A DNA stretch of 64,000 bases from Erwinia sp039023475 (GTDB taxonomy: Bacteria > Pseudomonadota > Gammaproteobacteria > Enterobacterales > Enterobacteriaceae), in NCBI RefSeq assembly GCF_039023475.1, contig NZ_JBCHVB010000002.1, forward strand, positions 434,001 through 498,000, in the 5' to 3' direction. The notes beneath the pieces were generated by a model, which was not told the origin of the DNA, did not search any database, and worked only from the letters and a program-made list of their open reading frames with translations. This document shows, one piece after another, positions 15,393 to 24,981 of the stretch. How positions within the stretch are numbered: the stretch's first letter is position 1; each line of letters opens with the position of its first letter. Both the position numbers and the translations under genes were made by a program.

Positions 15393-16870
15393 CGGGCCAG
15401 ATCCTCCAGCATCAGACCGGCGGTCGCTTTGGCGGAGCCAATCACGCCAGGCACCCCTGCGCCGGGATGCGTACCGGCACCGACCAGGTAGAGATTCTCA
15501 ATCTGGCTGTCGCGATTGTGAGGCCGGAACCAGGCGCTCTGGGTCAGAATGGGCTCGACGGAAAAGGCCGAACCCTGATGGGCACCCAGCTCGTCGCGGA
15601 AGTCGAACGGCGTAAAAATGCGGTGGGTGACCAGCTGCTCGCGCAGACCGGGCATATAGTGCTTTTCCAGATAGTCGAAAATACGATCGCGCAGACGCGG
15701 CCCCTCTTTTTCCCAGTCGAGATCGGCCGTGCCAAGGTGGGGAACCGGGGCGAGCACGTAATAGCTGCCGCAGCCTTCCGGCGCGAGCGAGGGATCGGTG
15801 ACGCAGGGTGCATGAAGGTAGAGTGAAAAATCTTCTGCTAGCGTATCGCGATTGAAAATATCGTCGATCAGCTCTTTATAGCGCGGGCCGAAGCACACCG
15901 TGTGGTGGGCCAGCTGGCTGTGGTGATGGCTGAGGCCAAAATAGATAACGAACAGCGAGTTGCTCATGCGCTTACGCTTCAGCGAGGCCGCACGGGAACG
16001 GCCACGCGCATGGTCAGCAAGCAGCTTGTCGTAGGTATGCACCACGTCAGCATTTGAGGCCACGGCGGGGGTATCGAAGCGGCGGCCATCGGCGAGCTGT
16101 ACCGCTGAAATCCGGTCACCCTGCGTTTCCAGCTTGCTGACGTGGGCATTCAGCTCTATTTCGCCGCCCAGGTCTTCAAAAAGCTTCACCATGCCCTGCA
16201 CCAGCGCCCCGGTTCCGCCGCGCGGAAACCAGACGCCCCATTCCCGCTCCAGCGCATGGATCAGCGTATAGATGGAGGAGGTGCTGAACGGATTGCCGCC
16301 CACCAGCAGCGAATGGAAGGAAAACGCCTGGCGGAGATGCTCCTCTTCGATAAAGGATGACACCATACTGTAAACGCTGCGCCAGGCCTGAAGACGTGCC
16401 AGCTGAGGGCCGGCACGCAGCATATCGCGGAACGACAGAAAGGGAACGGTGCCGAGTTTCAGATAGCCTTCTTTAAAGACGGCGCGCGAATAGTCGAGGA
16501 AGCGCTGATAGCCCGCCACGTCAGCCGGATTGAAACGGGCAATCTGCGCCTCCAGGTTCGGCTGATCGTTGTCATAATCCAGCACCTTACCTGATTCCCA
16601 GCAGAGCCGGTAAAACGGCTTCACCGGCATCAGTTCCACGTAATCTTCCAGACGTTTTCCCGCCAGGGTAAACAGCTCTTCAATGGCGGTCGGGTCGGTG
16701 ATGACTGTCGGACCGGCATCAAACGTGAAGCCCTTGTCCTGATAAACGTAAGCGCGGCCGCCGGGCTTGTCGCGCCCCTCAAGCAGTCGCGTGGGAATAC
16801 CGGAGGCCTGAAGCCGGATGGCTAAGGCCAGCCCGCCGAAACCGGCGCCAATTACAATCGTTCTGTTCAT
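15389..16870 (-). CDS. crtI: phytoene desaturase (lycopene-forming)
   Basis: The 493-residue FAD enzyme carries out four desaturations from phytoene to lycopene. The N-terminal dinucleotide fold is VIGAGFGGLALAIRLQ, followed by EGRDKPGGRAY. The CrtI C-terminal signature LYLVGAGTHPGAGVPGV is intact. Length is normal (492-493 in Pantoea). It overlaps crtY by 1 base (TAATG) and crtB by 4 bases. Confidence 0.97.
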   Translation of the reverse strand: MNRTIVIGAGFGGLALAIRLQASGIPTRLLEGRDKPGGRAYVYQDKGFTFDAGPTVITDPTAIEELFTLAGKRLEDYVELMPVKPFYRLCWESGKVLDYDNDQPNLEAQIARFNPADVAGYQRFLDYSRAVFKEGYLKLGTVPFLSFRDMLRAGPQLARLQAWRSVYSMVSSFIEEEHLRQAFSFHSLLVGGNPFSTSSIYTLIHALEREWGVWFPRGGTGALVQGMVKLFEDLGGEIELNAHVSKLETQGDRISAVQLADGRRFDTPAVASNADVVHTYDKLLADHARGRSRAASLKRKRMSNSLFVIYFGLSHHHSQLAHHTVCFGPRYKELIDDIFNRDTLAEDFSLYLHAPCVTDPSLAPEGCGSYYVLAPVPHLGTADLDWEKEGPRLRDRIFDYLEKHYMPGLREQLVTHRIFTPFDFRDELGAHQGSAFSVEPILTQSAWFRPHNRDSQIENLYLVGAGTHPGAGVPGVIGSAKATAGLMLEDLAR

Positions 16871-18036
16871 TAATAGGCTCGCAGCCGGGGAGTGTGCTTG
16901 AGCACGGCCCGCAGGGCTTCGCCAACCGGAACCGGCGGCTTGCCTGTGAGTATCCGTGCCATATCGGTCAGCGTCGGATGACCGGCATAAAACCGGGCGA
17001 TCAGCCCGTCATCCAGACGGTAAAAACGTTGCATAACCTGCCAGCGCCGGGCGGGCGGGCCAGCCAGAAACAGCATCCGGTTCAGCAGGCGGAAGAAACG
17101 CTGCCGCTGCCACTGCCGCAGGGCAAACTGGCGGATAAGGGCGGAGAGCGCCGCAGGGTCGGGCAGGGGCTGAGCGGCAAGCCGATCGGCCAGCGCCACG
17201 GCCAGCGGCAGGGAGTACCCGGTTGTGGGATGAAAAAGTCCGGCGCGCATGCCGCTGCACGGCTGGCCCTTCCTCTCCAGCCAGAAAGCTTGAGGAGCGC
17301 CCGCCAGCGTAATGGGTAAGTTACCCTGTTCTTCACGCAGTAATGCTTTCAGCGCCATGCCTTTACTCGCGGCGTAGTCGGCGATGCGGCTGCGCGCAGC
17401 GTCCGGATCCAGCGCCGCACTGTCTATATAGTGAGTATCTTCAATCAGCACGCGATCTTCGGTAAGCGGAAGCGTATAGACGAAGCGGTATCCCTCAAGC
17501 TGGTCGACCGTGGCATCCATCAGTATGGGGCGGGTCAGGCCGTGAGGGCGCGCCAGCTGCCACTCCTGGCCGAGAAAAGACTGAAAGCCGGCCTGAAGAT
17601 GCGGGCTGGGCTGATAGCCACGCCCGTCCAGCACCGCCCGCGCAGTATGGACCTCGCCGCCGGCAAGCGTCACCTGCTCCGGCGTGAGGGCGCTGATTTC
17701 AGCGTTCGTCTGAAGATGCAGGCCCGGCAGGGCGCTAACGATCGCGGCAAACCGTTCCGAGGTCACCGTCAGGTAGCCGCCATCCAGCGTGCGGCTAAAC
17801 TGCGGAAACTGTACGTCATACCCCGCCCAGCGATGCGCCACCAGAGGCGCAATCCACTCATGCTGTTCGGGCGTTAAATCGTGCTGATGGAATGACCAGG
17901 TATGGTTGCCGCCGGGCTGCGAACCGCCCTCCAGCATCAGAATTTTCAGGCCGGGCTGGCGCTGCAATAGGCGAAGGGCGATCAGGCCATTTGCCAGTCC
18001 GCCCCCTGCCAGAATTAAATCCCACTTTTTCACCAT
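16870..18036 (-). CDS. crtY: lycopene beta-cyclase
   Basis: The 388-residue CrtY-type cyclase forms both beta-ionone rings of beta-carotene. It has the N-terminal flavin fold DLILAGGGLANGLIALRLLQ and the catalytic-region motif in MDATVDQLEGYRFVYTLPL, then EDTHY and GLFHPTTGYSLPLAV. It overlaps the crtX stop by 7 bases, which implies translational coupling. Confidence 0.96.
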   Translation of the reverse strand: MVKKWDLILAGGGLANGLIALRLLQRQPGLKILMLEGGSQPGGNHTWSFHQHDLTPEQHEWIAPLVAHRWAGYDVQFPQFSRTLDGGYLTVTSERFAAIVSALPGLHLQTNAEISALTPEQVTLAGGEVHTARAVLDGRGYQPSPHLQAGFQSFLGQEWQLARPHGLTRPILMDATVDQLEGYRFVYTLPLTEDRVLIEDTHYIDSAALDPDAARSRIADYAASKGMALKALLREEQGNLPITLAGAPQAFWLERKGQPCSGMRAGLFHPTTGYSLPLAVALADRLAAQPLPDPAALSALIRQFALRQWQRQRFFRLLNRMLFLAGPPARRWQVMQRFYRLDDGLIARFYAGHPTLTDMARILTGKPPVPVGEALRAVLKHTPRLRAY

Positions 18037-19307
18037 GTTCTCCCGGCAAGCATCTGCGTGGATGATCCTAGTGCCTGTTCAACAATATCTGCCGCCCTGG
18101 CCGTCCCGCCCGCTTTTTTGAGCTGAGCCTGGACGGCACCCAGCCGCAGCCGGTAACTTTCATCCTCAAGGAGTTCATTGAGATTCCGCGCCAGAGTGTC
18201 GCTCCGGCAAAAGCGCGATACCCGGCGTCCAATGCCGCTCCAGGCAACGCGGGCCGCCACGCCGGGCTGATCGAAAGCAATCGGTACTGCCAGCACGGGG
18301 GTCAGGCTGGCGACCGCGTCGGCGACGGTATTCAGCCCGCCGTGGGTAATGACCGCCTGCGCCTGCTGAAGCACGGCGGGCTGATCGGCAAAATCCGTTA
18401 CCCACGTTGCTCCGCTGGTCTTTAACGTTTCGCACTGGGCGGCGCTAAGGCCCCCGCAGTGAGCGATAAGTAACTGGACGCCCAGCGTCTGGCAGGCGCG
18501 GGCGATGGTTCTGAATAACCGGAAGCGGTGGCCCTGCAAGGTACCCAGTGACGCGAAAACAAAAGGGGTATCCGGCGAGACGGGCCAGGTTTCGCCCCGC
18601 GCGGAAGCTGCCGGGCGAAGCGGGCCGACCGCATGATAGCCCGGCGGTAACGCCCGCCGGGGGAAATCCAGCGCGGGCAGAGTCTGGCTGATCTGCGCAA
18701 GCGGTGAAAGACATTCGTGCAGGCCCTGTCGTGCAGGCAGGCCAAAGGCCCGCGCATGGCGGTTGATCACCCGGTTATGCCCGCGCATCATCCAGTCATA
18801 GATCCGCTGGCTGGTGGCGTAGCGTTTCAGCGCCCGATCGTCGGTGGCGTACTGAAAAGGCATCACCGGCAGCGGCAGGCCCGGCTCCCGGTTAACCGGC
18901 AGGGCGCAGGCGACCGAGACGAAAGGCAGTCCGAGCGCATCGGCCACCAGCGCGCCGGCGGGCTCCATCTGATCGACAATCAGGCCGTCGACGCCCAGCT
19001 TTTCCAGCGCGGCGGGCAGCGTCTTACAGAGCATATCGGTATTACGCGCCATATCCTCTATCAGTCTGAGTACCGAAAGGCCGCCCGGGCTGGCCGCCAG
19101 GCTCAGCGTGCGGGCGAGCGTGCCGGGCGGGTGCGACGCCTCGCCAACGGGCAGAAAACCGATATGCGGATCGTTCAGTAGCGTCCGGGCCTCGGGCTGC
19201 TGAATAAAGGTGATGCGGTGTCCGCGCGCCATCAGCGTCTGGGCCAGCGCCTGGAGCGCCCGCTGATGGCTGAATAGCGGAGGCGCGATCGCGGCGTAAT
19301 GGCTCAT
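18030..19307 (-). CDS. crtX: zeaxanthin glucosyltransferase
   Basis: The 425-residue GT1-family enzyme glucosylates zeaxanthin. The N-terminal acceptor domain contains HGxxFIQQ-like sequence. The UDP-sugar signature near residues 330-360 includes TDFADQPAVLQQAQAVITHG and AVPIAFDQPGVAARV. Its start overlaps the idi stop by 4 bases. Its presence predicts the polar glucoside pigments seen in yellow Pantoea and Cronobacter. Confidence 0.95.
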   Translation of the reverse strand: MSHYAAIAPPLFSHQRALQALAQTLMARGHRITFIQQPEARTLLNDPHIGFLPVGEASHPPGTLARTLSLAASPGGLSVLRLIEDMARNTDMLCKTLPAALEKLGVDGLIVDQMEPAGALVADALGLPFVSVACALPVNREPGLPLPVMPFQYATDDRALKRYATSQRIYDWMMRGHNRVINRHARAFGLPARQGLHECLSPLAQISQTLPALDFPRRALPPGYHAVGPLRPAASARGETWPVSPDTPFVFASLGTLQGHRFRLFRTIARACQTLGVQLLIAHCGGLSAAQCETLKTSGATWVTDFADQPAVLQQAQAVITHGGLNTVADAVASLTPVLAVPIAFDQPGVAARVAWSGIGRRVSRFCRSDTLARNLNELLEDESYRLRLGAVQAQLKKAGGTARAADIVEQALGSSTQMLAGRTW

Positions 19308-20347
19308 GGTTCACTTCCGGCATAGCGCAGCGGAGCCTGCCGCAGCGCGCGAAAGCTGGCGCTGCCGGTGCAGAAGCAGGCCGTTCTCAGCTGATCGATA
19401 ACGATCTGAAAACGCTCCATTACCGCCTCGCCCGAGACGCTGGCGCTGGGCAGGATGGCCGCAGCCAGTCCGGCCAGATCGGCCCCCAGCGCAATCGCCT
19501 TCGCCACGTCGATGCCGTCAGCGATGCCGCCGGAAGCGATCAGGGGAATGTCCGGCAGGCGCTGGCGGATATCCCGCAGCGCGACCGAGGTGGGGATCCC
19601 CCAGTCGGCAAAGGCCATTGCCACGGCGCGGGCGTGAGGCGTGGCCGCGCGTTCACCTTCCACCGCCGCCCAGCTGGTGCCGCCCGCGCCCGCCACATCC
19701 AGCATGGCGACGCCGGCGTCGGCCAGGCGCTGTGCCACCTCTGGCGAAAGGCCCGCGCCCACTTCTTTCACCACCACGGGCACGTCCAGCGCGTTAACCA
19801 GGCGGTTAAGGGCGTCGGTGATGCCCAGCCAGTTGCGGTCGCCGCCACTCTGGAGCACTTCCTGTAGCGGATTAAGATGCACAATCAGGGCGTCGGCGCC
19901 GATCATATCGACGGCACGGCGTGCATAGTCCAGCCCGTGCGGCTGGGCAATCTGCGCCGCGCCCAGGTTCGCCAGCAGCGGAATGTCAGGGGCGATATCG
20001 CGCAGCTGGCGGTTCAGGCCAAAGTCCACGTCGCTTTCCAGCGCCACCCGCTGCGAGCCGACGCCCATTGCCAGGCCAAGCGCCTGCGCGGCGGCGGCCA
20101 GATGGCGGTTAATTTCCTCCGCGCGCTGCGCCCCGCCCGTCATCGAGCTGATCAACAGCGGCGCACTCATCGGGCGGCCAAACAGGGTAGTGCTCAGGTC
20201 AACAGCGTCATAATCCAGCTCGGGTAAGGCACAGTGGTCAAAGCGCCACGCTGCAAAACCCGTGCGAATATGACTGACTGCCCGCGCAGGGTTTAGCACA
20301 ATATCAAGATGATCGTTTTTTCGCTGAATCAGGTCCGCGTCCTTCAT
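19304..20347 (-). CDS. fni: type 2 isopentenyl-diphosphate isomerase
   Basis: The 347-residue FMN- and NADPH-dependent IDI-2 interconverts IPP and DMAPP to feed crtE. Typical segments are LLISSMTGG, AMGVGSQR, ANLGAAQI, DALIVHLNPLQE, VVVKEVG, DVAGAGGTSWA and IASGGIADG. Its presence between crtE and crtX marks the P. agglomerans/Cronobacter type of cluster; P. ananatis lacks it at this position. It is 39 bases after crtE and is also called idi in crt literature. Confidence 0.95.
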   Translation of the reverse strand: MKDADLIQRKNDHLDIVLNPARAVSHIRTGFAAWRFDHCALPELDYDAVDLSTTLFGRPMSAPLLISSMTGGAQRAEEINRHLAAAAQALGLAMGVGSQRVALESDVDFGLNRQLRDIAPDIPLLANLGAAQIAQPHGLDYARRAVDMIGADALIVHLNPLQEVLQSGGDRNWLGITDALNRLVNALDVPVVVKEVGAGLSPEVAQRLADAGVAMLDVAGAGGTSWAAVEGERAATPHARAVAMAFADWGIPTSVALRDIRQRLPDIPLIASGGIADGIDVAKAIALGADLAGLAAAILPSASVSGEAVMERFQIVIDQLRTACFCTGSASFRALRQAPLRYAGSEP

Positions 20348-20386
20348 TGACTCTCCACGGGGTAACTCATTTTAATAAAAAAAGCC

Positions 20387-21298
20387 TCAGCCGAACGCGG
20401 CAAGCTGCTGCTCAAACCAGCTATGCATAAAATGCCGGGTCGCCACTCCCTGATTGCTAACGTAGGCGAAGTGTTGGTCAGCGCTGTGCAGATGATCGCG
20501 CAGACGCTGATGCACAACGTCTGCGCCCAGCAGGGCGACCAGCGTTGATTTGCCCGCATCCTGATGCGGATCTTTGCCGGTGCCATCGTGGCTGTCGGCC
20601 AGGTCGTCCAGCAGCTGAAAAGCCTGTCCCAGGTCCTGGGCGAAGCAGCGCAGCTTCTGGCGCACCAGCGGTGAGGCGCTGGCAGCAAGGGCTGCCATCT
20701 GCAGCGTGGCGTCAAACAGCATGCTGGTCTTGAGATCGTTGGTTCTGGCGATAGCCGTCGGGCTGCGCTGCTCGCCACCTTCGCTCAGATCCTGATACTG
20801 TCCCCGGACAAGCCCCTGTAAGCCGACCGCCGAGGAGAGCGCCGTTACCGCCTGCGCCCGGCAGTCGGCGGGCAGCCCCTCCGCAGAAGCGATTATTCCG
20901 AAAGCGTTGCTGAGTAAGGCCACGGCCGCCAGAATCGCCACATCCTGACCAAACTGGCGGTGGATTGTTGGCCGGCCACGGCGCAGCGTGGCGTTATCCA
21001 TACAGGGAATGTCATCCAGGATCAGCGAGGCGGAATGGACCATCTCAACGGCACAGGCCAGATCGATCAGGCCGGGATGATGCTTATCACAGCCCAGGTC
21101 GTGGGCCGCCAGCAGCAGCAGCAGGGGACGGATACGCTTGCCGGGAGCCAGCGTGCCTTCACGCATGGCGGCGCTGACCCGGTCACGCTCATCACCCGAT
21201 GGCAGAAGGCGGTCCAGGCGGCTGTTCAGCGCTTCGCGCAAGGCCAGCAGTTCAGTTTCCTGATTCAGGGATTTTTCTGCATTGACGGTCATGGTCAC
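20387..21298 (-). CDS. crtE: geranylgeranyl diphosphate synthase
   Basis: The 303-residue trans-prenyltransferase makes GGPP. The first Asp-rich motif DDIPCMD is followed by GRPTIHRQFGQD, and the second is FQLLDDLAD. The DDxxxxD spacing of the first motif is the bacterial type II GGPP form. It is the first gene of the operon, with about 260 bases of upstream sequence containing the promoter. Confidence 0.96.
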   Translation of the reverse strand: MTMTVNAEKSLNQETELLALREALNSRLDRLLPSGDERDRVSAAMREGTLAPGKRIRPLLLLLAAHDLGCDKHHPGLIDLACAVEMVHSASLILDDIPCMDNATLRRGRPTIHRQFGQDVAILAAVALLSNAFGIIASAEGLPADCRAQAVTALSSAVGLQGLVRGQYQDLSEGGEQRSPTAIARTNDLKTSMLFDATLQMAALAASASPLVRQKLRCFAQDLGQAFQLLDDLADSHDGTGKDPHQDAGKSTLVALLGADVVHQRLRDHLHSADQHFAYVSNQGVATRHFMHSWFEQQLAAFG

Positions 21299-21562
21299 TC
21301 TTACTGGTTACGCTGTTGCTGTTTAAATGTTCATAACCGGAGACGGCTCAGTGTCCGGACCTGCTTGCCGTTCAGCAACCGGGTGTGCAGCCAGAATGAG
21401 GGCTTCCGGTTAAAGGTCGATTAGTAGCCACGTTACCTGTTGCGTAAGGCCGCTATGGATAAGACTAGATGATTATCAAGAAATTGCGCCCACGCCCGGT
21501 GAGAAAATGATGGGCGGATTATCTGGTAAGAACGGGCTGCGTCACCTTCGCCAGGCGGCTTA

Positions 21563-22117
21563 TCATGTCAGTAAAGATTTCAGCAGCGTCACTACCTGGT
21601 GAACTTCTGCGGGTGACAGCGCACCGTCCCGGGCAAAACGCACTTTCCCTTCTTTATCCAGCACGATAACGGCGGAACCTTCCGCTTTCAGCTGCCAGGC
21701 CTGGCGGGCCGATCCCTGCCCATCGATAATAAACTGCGACCAGGGGGACTCCTTTTTGCTGGATTTGAGACTGGCGCGCACAAACACGGCGCTGCCGGGA
21801 ATCGCGTCGTCAGTATTCACAATCAGCGTGGTCTGGTAGCGATCCGCCGGGAGGCGTAAAGCCGCCAGCGCCTGCGTCAGCGGTTCATTCTGCTCTTTAG
21901 CCGCCATGCGTCCGGCGAGATGCAATATCACCCGAACTTTACCCGGCAGATGTGCGCTGTTCCACGGCTGATAGCTGAACTCTTCCTGCTGATAAGTCAG
22001 TTCGCCATTGACCGCAACGCCAACTGGCGGCACGGGCTGGCCGGTAACAAAAGTATGTGCGGAAGCAGTGGCGATCAGCATACAGGTGAGCATAAAGGCA
22101 GTAAGGCGGGCGGACAT
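21563..22117 (-). CDS. ytfJ: YtfJ family periplasmic protein
   Basis: The 184-residue secreted thioredoxin-fold protein has a signal peptide (MSARLTAFMLTCMLIATASA) and matches E. coli YtfJ in length and pattern: VNGELTYQQEEFSYQPWNS, GKVRVILHLAGRMAAKEQN, SSKKESPWSQFIIDGQG and a C-terminal GKVRFARDGALSPAEV. The function is poorly known. The start at 22117 has CGGAGAA upstream and gives the normal length. Confidence 0.9.
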   Translation of the reverse strand: MSARLTAFMLTCMLIATASAHTFVTGQPVPPVGVAVNGELTYQQEEFSYQPWNSAHLPGKVRVILHLAGRMAAKEQNEPLTQALAALRLPADRYQTTLIVNTDDAIPGSAVFVRASLKSSKKESPWSQFIIDGQGSARQAWQLKAEGSAVIVLDKEGKVRFARDGALSPAEVHQVVTLLKSLLT

Positions 22118-22168
22118 GGCGTTCTCCGGAAGGCGGCACAAGGTGCCGCCGTTAAAGTCCCTGTGCGA

Positions 22169-22933
22169 TCAGGCTTGTTTGGGCTGGCCGTTTGAAGCGG
22201 TAATACCGCCGTCGACGGGCAGGTTTACGCCTGTAATATAGCGGGCCTCATCGCTGGCGATAAAGGCAATCGCGTCAGCGATATCTTCGGGTTGTCCGGC
22301 ACGGTTAAGCGGGATCCGCTCATAAAATTTATCCAGCAGTGCCTGATTCTCTTCCATATCTTTGGTCAGCTCGGTCAGGGTGAAGCCGGGGCAAATCGCA
22401 TTGACGCGAACGCCATCCTGACCGTAGTCCATCGCCAGAGAGCGGGTGAAGTTGGTCACGGCACCTTTAGCGGCATTGTAGACGCTCATGCCCCAGTCGC
22501 CGCCCATGCCGGAAACGGAGGAGATATTGACAACGTTCCCCTTCGTTTTCAGCAGCGCTGGCATAAAGTAATGGACGCAGTGGAATACGCCGTCCAGATC
22601 GATCTTCATCATTTTTCGCCAGTCATCCAGCTCAATCTCATGGATGCGGCCCTGGACAATGACGCCGGCATTATTGACCAGCACGTCAGCGCGGCCATAT
22701 TTCTCCAGCACTTTTTCCGACAGCGCCTTAACCTGATCCGCTTCGCCCACGTCGCAGGTCGCGATCAAATGATCGCCCGCGGAAAGGGTCGCCAGCGTTT
22801 TTTCAAGCTTCTGCCGGGTGCGGCCCACCAGCACGACAGAGGCGCCCTCGCTGGCGAAACGCTGCGCGGTTGCTGCGCCAATACCTGAACCTGCGCCTGT
22901 CACCACCACCACTTTCTCCGTAAAACGTGCCAT
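22169..22933 (-). CDS. SDR family oxidoreductase
   Basis: The 254-residue classical short-chain dehydrogenase has the NAD(P) motif VTGAGSGIGAATAQRF (TGxxxGIG), NNAG, the catalytic Ser in VVNISSVSGMGG, and YNAAKGAV with Tyr and Lys. The C-terminal YITGVNLPVDGG is typical. AGGAGG lies 6 bases before the start at 22933. The substrate is not predictable. It is the neighbour of ytfJ on the same strand, but with a 50-base gap. Confidence 0.88.
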   Translation of the reverse strand: MARFTEKVVVVTGAGSGIGAATAQRFASEGASVVLVGRTRQKLEKTLATLSAGDHLIATCDVGEADQVKALSEKVLEKYGRADVLVNNAGVIVQGRIHEIELDDWRKMMKIDLDGVFHCVHYFMPALLKTKGNVVNISSVSGMGGDWGMSVYNAAKGAVTNFTRSLAMDYGQDGVRVNAICPGFTLTELTKDMEENQALLDKFYERIPLNRAGQPEDIADAIAFIASDEARYITGVNLPVDGGITASNGQPKQA

Positions 22934-23206
22934 GTTGTCCTCCTGTTCGGGATTAATAGGTTGCAGAGTCACTCTATAAACCTGGCAAACCCAGCGGGAA
23001 GCGCAAGTGTCTGCCGGGGTTAAGAAACTTTCTGAAGGGCGTTTGCCGGAAAAAACGGCAGCGCGGCATTTATTCGCTTCCCGGCCTGCTGCCCGCGCCG
23101 TTTGCCGGAGAAAGGCGCAGGCGTGGGTTGCCTGATCGTCAGGGATACGGCTACTGTTTAGGCTTAAAGTGAGTTTTTCCCGCTACCATCGCGACAGGGA
23201 ACCGTC

Positions 23207-24649
23207 ATGAAAAAAGTTTTAGGCACGTTTTTACCGCTCTATACCACCACGCTGCTGATGCTGCTTGGTTCTGGTCTGCTGACCACCTATGTCTCCTTAC
23301 GGCTTGCTAATGAACAGGTCAGCGGTGGGATTATCGGGGCCATCATTGCCGCTAACTATATTGGCCTGGTGATTGGCGGTAAGGTTGGACACAACCTGAT
23401 CGCCCGCGTCGGGCATATTCGTGCTTACGTTGCCTGCGCCGGGATTATCACCGCTTCGGTCCTGGGGCATGGCCTGACGGATTTCCTGCCGCTCTGGATT
23501 TTCCTGCGGATGATTATCGGGCTCTGCATGATGTGCCAGTACATGGTGCTGGAGAGCTGGCTTAATGACCAGGCGGAGCCGGGACAGCGCGGCCTGATCT
23601 TCGGCTTCTATATGGTGGCGACCTACCTCGGGCTGTCAGCAGGCCAGATTATTTTGATGTCCCAGATTGGCTCGGGCCCCAGCAGCTTACTGATCGTGGC
23701 GCTCTGCTTTGCCCTTTGCCTGGTGCCGATTGCCCTCACCACACGGACCAAGGTGCAGCCGATGTCGCCGGCGCCGATGGAACTGGGCTACTTTTTTACC
23801 ACCATCCCCAAAGTGCTGTTTATGACGCTGGTCATCGGTATGGCTGTCGGCTCTTTTTACGGTATGGCGCCGGTTTATACCAGTCAGCTGGGGTTCAGCA
23901 CGCAGCAAACTGGCCTGTTTATGGGCATCACAATTTTCGCCGGGCTGATTTCACAGTTTCCGCTCAGCTGGCTTTCTGACCGGATGGATCGCCACCGCCT
24001 GCTGTTTATCACCGCGCTGCTCTACGCGCTGGCGGCGCTGCCGCTGACCTTGCCGCTCCAGGTTAATCCAGCCTGGGTGTTTGGCGCAGCGTTCATTGCC
24101 AGCATGATGCAGTTTTCGCTCTACCCGCTGGTGGTAGCGATGGCAAATGACAGTGTGGTACCGGAGCGTCGCGTATCGCTGACCGCCTGTCTGCTGATGG
24201 CATTTGGCGTCGGGGCCTGTATCGGCCCTCTGGCCATCGGGGCGATTATGCAGCCGCTGGGCGGGAATATGCTCTATCTCTTCTTCTCGCTGTGCGGGCT
24301 GATTATCGCCGGCATGAGCTGGTATCGCAGTACGACGCATCAGCAGAGCAGTGAACCGCCGGTGCCGCATGTCCCTATGCCGGATACGATGGCCAGCTCT
24401 CCGCTGGCTGCCGCGCTGAACCCTACCAACACCGAAGAGGATATTCAGGCCGCGATGATCAATACCGACGATCAGGTGGACGTTGAAAAGAGCGACGGGG
24501 AGTCAGACTTTCTGGCTGATGCCGACGCAGACAGCGCAGCCTCGGACGAGCTGGCTGAAACCGAAACGGCCAGTACAGCGCCTGTCGATCTGACCAAACC
24601 CGAAATAACCGGTACAGAAGCGGCCGAAAGCAGGCCGAAGCGGGAGTAA
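23207..24649 (+). CDS. YcaD-like MFS transporter with acidic tail
   Basis: The 480-residue protein has twelve membrane segments in residues 1-375, related to the YcaD branch of MFS (YVSLRLANEQVSGGIIGAII, MCQYMVLESWLN, GLIFGFYMVATYLGLSAGQ, PLSWLSDRMDRHR). It carries an extra C-terminal cytoplasmic tail of about 100 residues rich in Asp, Glu, Ser and Ala (from EEDIQAAMINTDDQ on), which E. coli YcaD lacks. The substrate is unknown. It is a single gene with its own promoter region. Confidence 0.82.
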   Translation: MKKVLGTFLPLYTTTLLMLLGSGLLTTYVSLRLANEQVSGGIIGAIIAANYIGLVIGGKVGHNLIARVGHIRAYVACAGIITASVLGHGLTDFLPLWIFLRMIIGLCMMCQYMVLESWLNDQAEPGQRGLIFGFYMVATYLGLSAGQIILMSQIGSGPSSLLIVALCFALCLVPIALTTRTKVQPMSPAPMELGYFFTTIPKVLFMTLVIGMAVGSFYGMAPVYTSQLGFSTQQTGLFMGITIFAGLISQFPLSWLSDRMDRHRLLFITALLYALAALPLTLPLQVNPAWVFGAAFIASMMQFSLYPLVVAMANDSVVPERRVSLTACLLMAFGVGACIGPLAIGAIMQPLGGNMLYLFFSLCGLIIAGMSWYRSTTHQQSSEPPVPHVPMPDTMASSPLAAALNPTNTEEDIQAAMINTDDQVDVEKSDGESDFLADADADSAASDELAETETASTAPVDLTKPEITGTEAAESRPKRE

Positions 24650-24821
24650 ATCATTGAGATGTCGGCATCATTACGCAGACGATTTCACCAACCGGTCGCC
24701 AGGGCGCAGCAAGCGAAGCTGCGTTTCCTGATGTTTTCAGATATTGAATGGCTAATTTATTCCTGAAATTTCCTTTAAGTTCAGTAAAAATGAGTTTTTG
24801 CATTCAGGAAATTCTGAAAAG

Positions 24822-24849
24822 TTGACCGATTGTTGCGAGCGTTTATACT
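24822..24849 (+). promoter_or_regulatory. sigma-70 promoter of small membrane gene
   Basis: TTGACC (24822-24827), a 16-base spacer and TATACT (24844-24849). Transcription would begin near 24856, 27 bases before the ATG of the 32-codon gene. Confidence 0.65.
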
Positions 24850-24882
24850 AGCCCTAATTCTGTAAACAGGTTAGGGCGGCTT

Positions 24883-24981
24883 ATGAAGGATCGGTTATCT
24901 ACCAGGGGTAAAGTCTGGACCGGAATTATAGTGGGCTGTGCGCTGGTCTGGGGGCTGATCCTGCTGGTGATGTTGTGGTAA
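24883..24981 (+). CDS. 32-residue single-pass membrane protein, YmiA-like
   Basis: This short open frame encodes a basic N-terminus (MKDRLSTRGKVW) followed by one hydrophobic segment (GIIVGCALVWGLILLVMLW). It has GGGCGG ahead of the ATG and a near-consensus sigma-70 promoter about 30 bases upstream. The pattern KxW...G.AL.W...L...W recalls E. coli YmiA. Such proteins usually modulate larger membrane complexes, but no partner can be named here. Too short for routine gene calling. Confidence 0.55.
   Translation: MKDRLSTRGKVWTGIIVGCALVWGLILLVMLW

Noticed and set aside
14144..21424. Many long antisense frames across the crt cluster
   Set aside because: They arise from high GC content; the minus-strand crt genes account for the coding signal.
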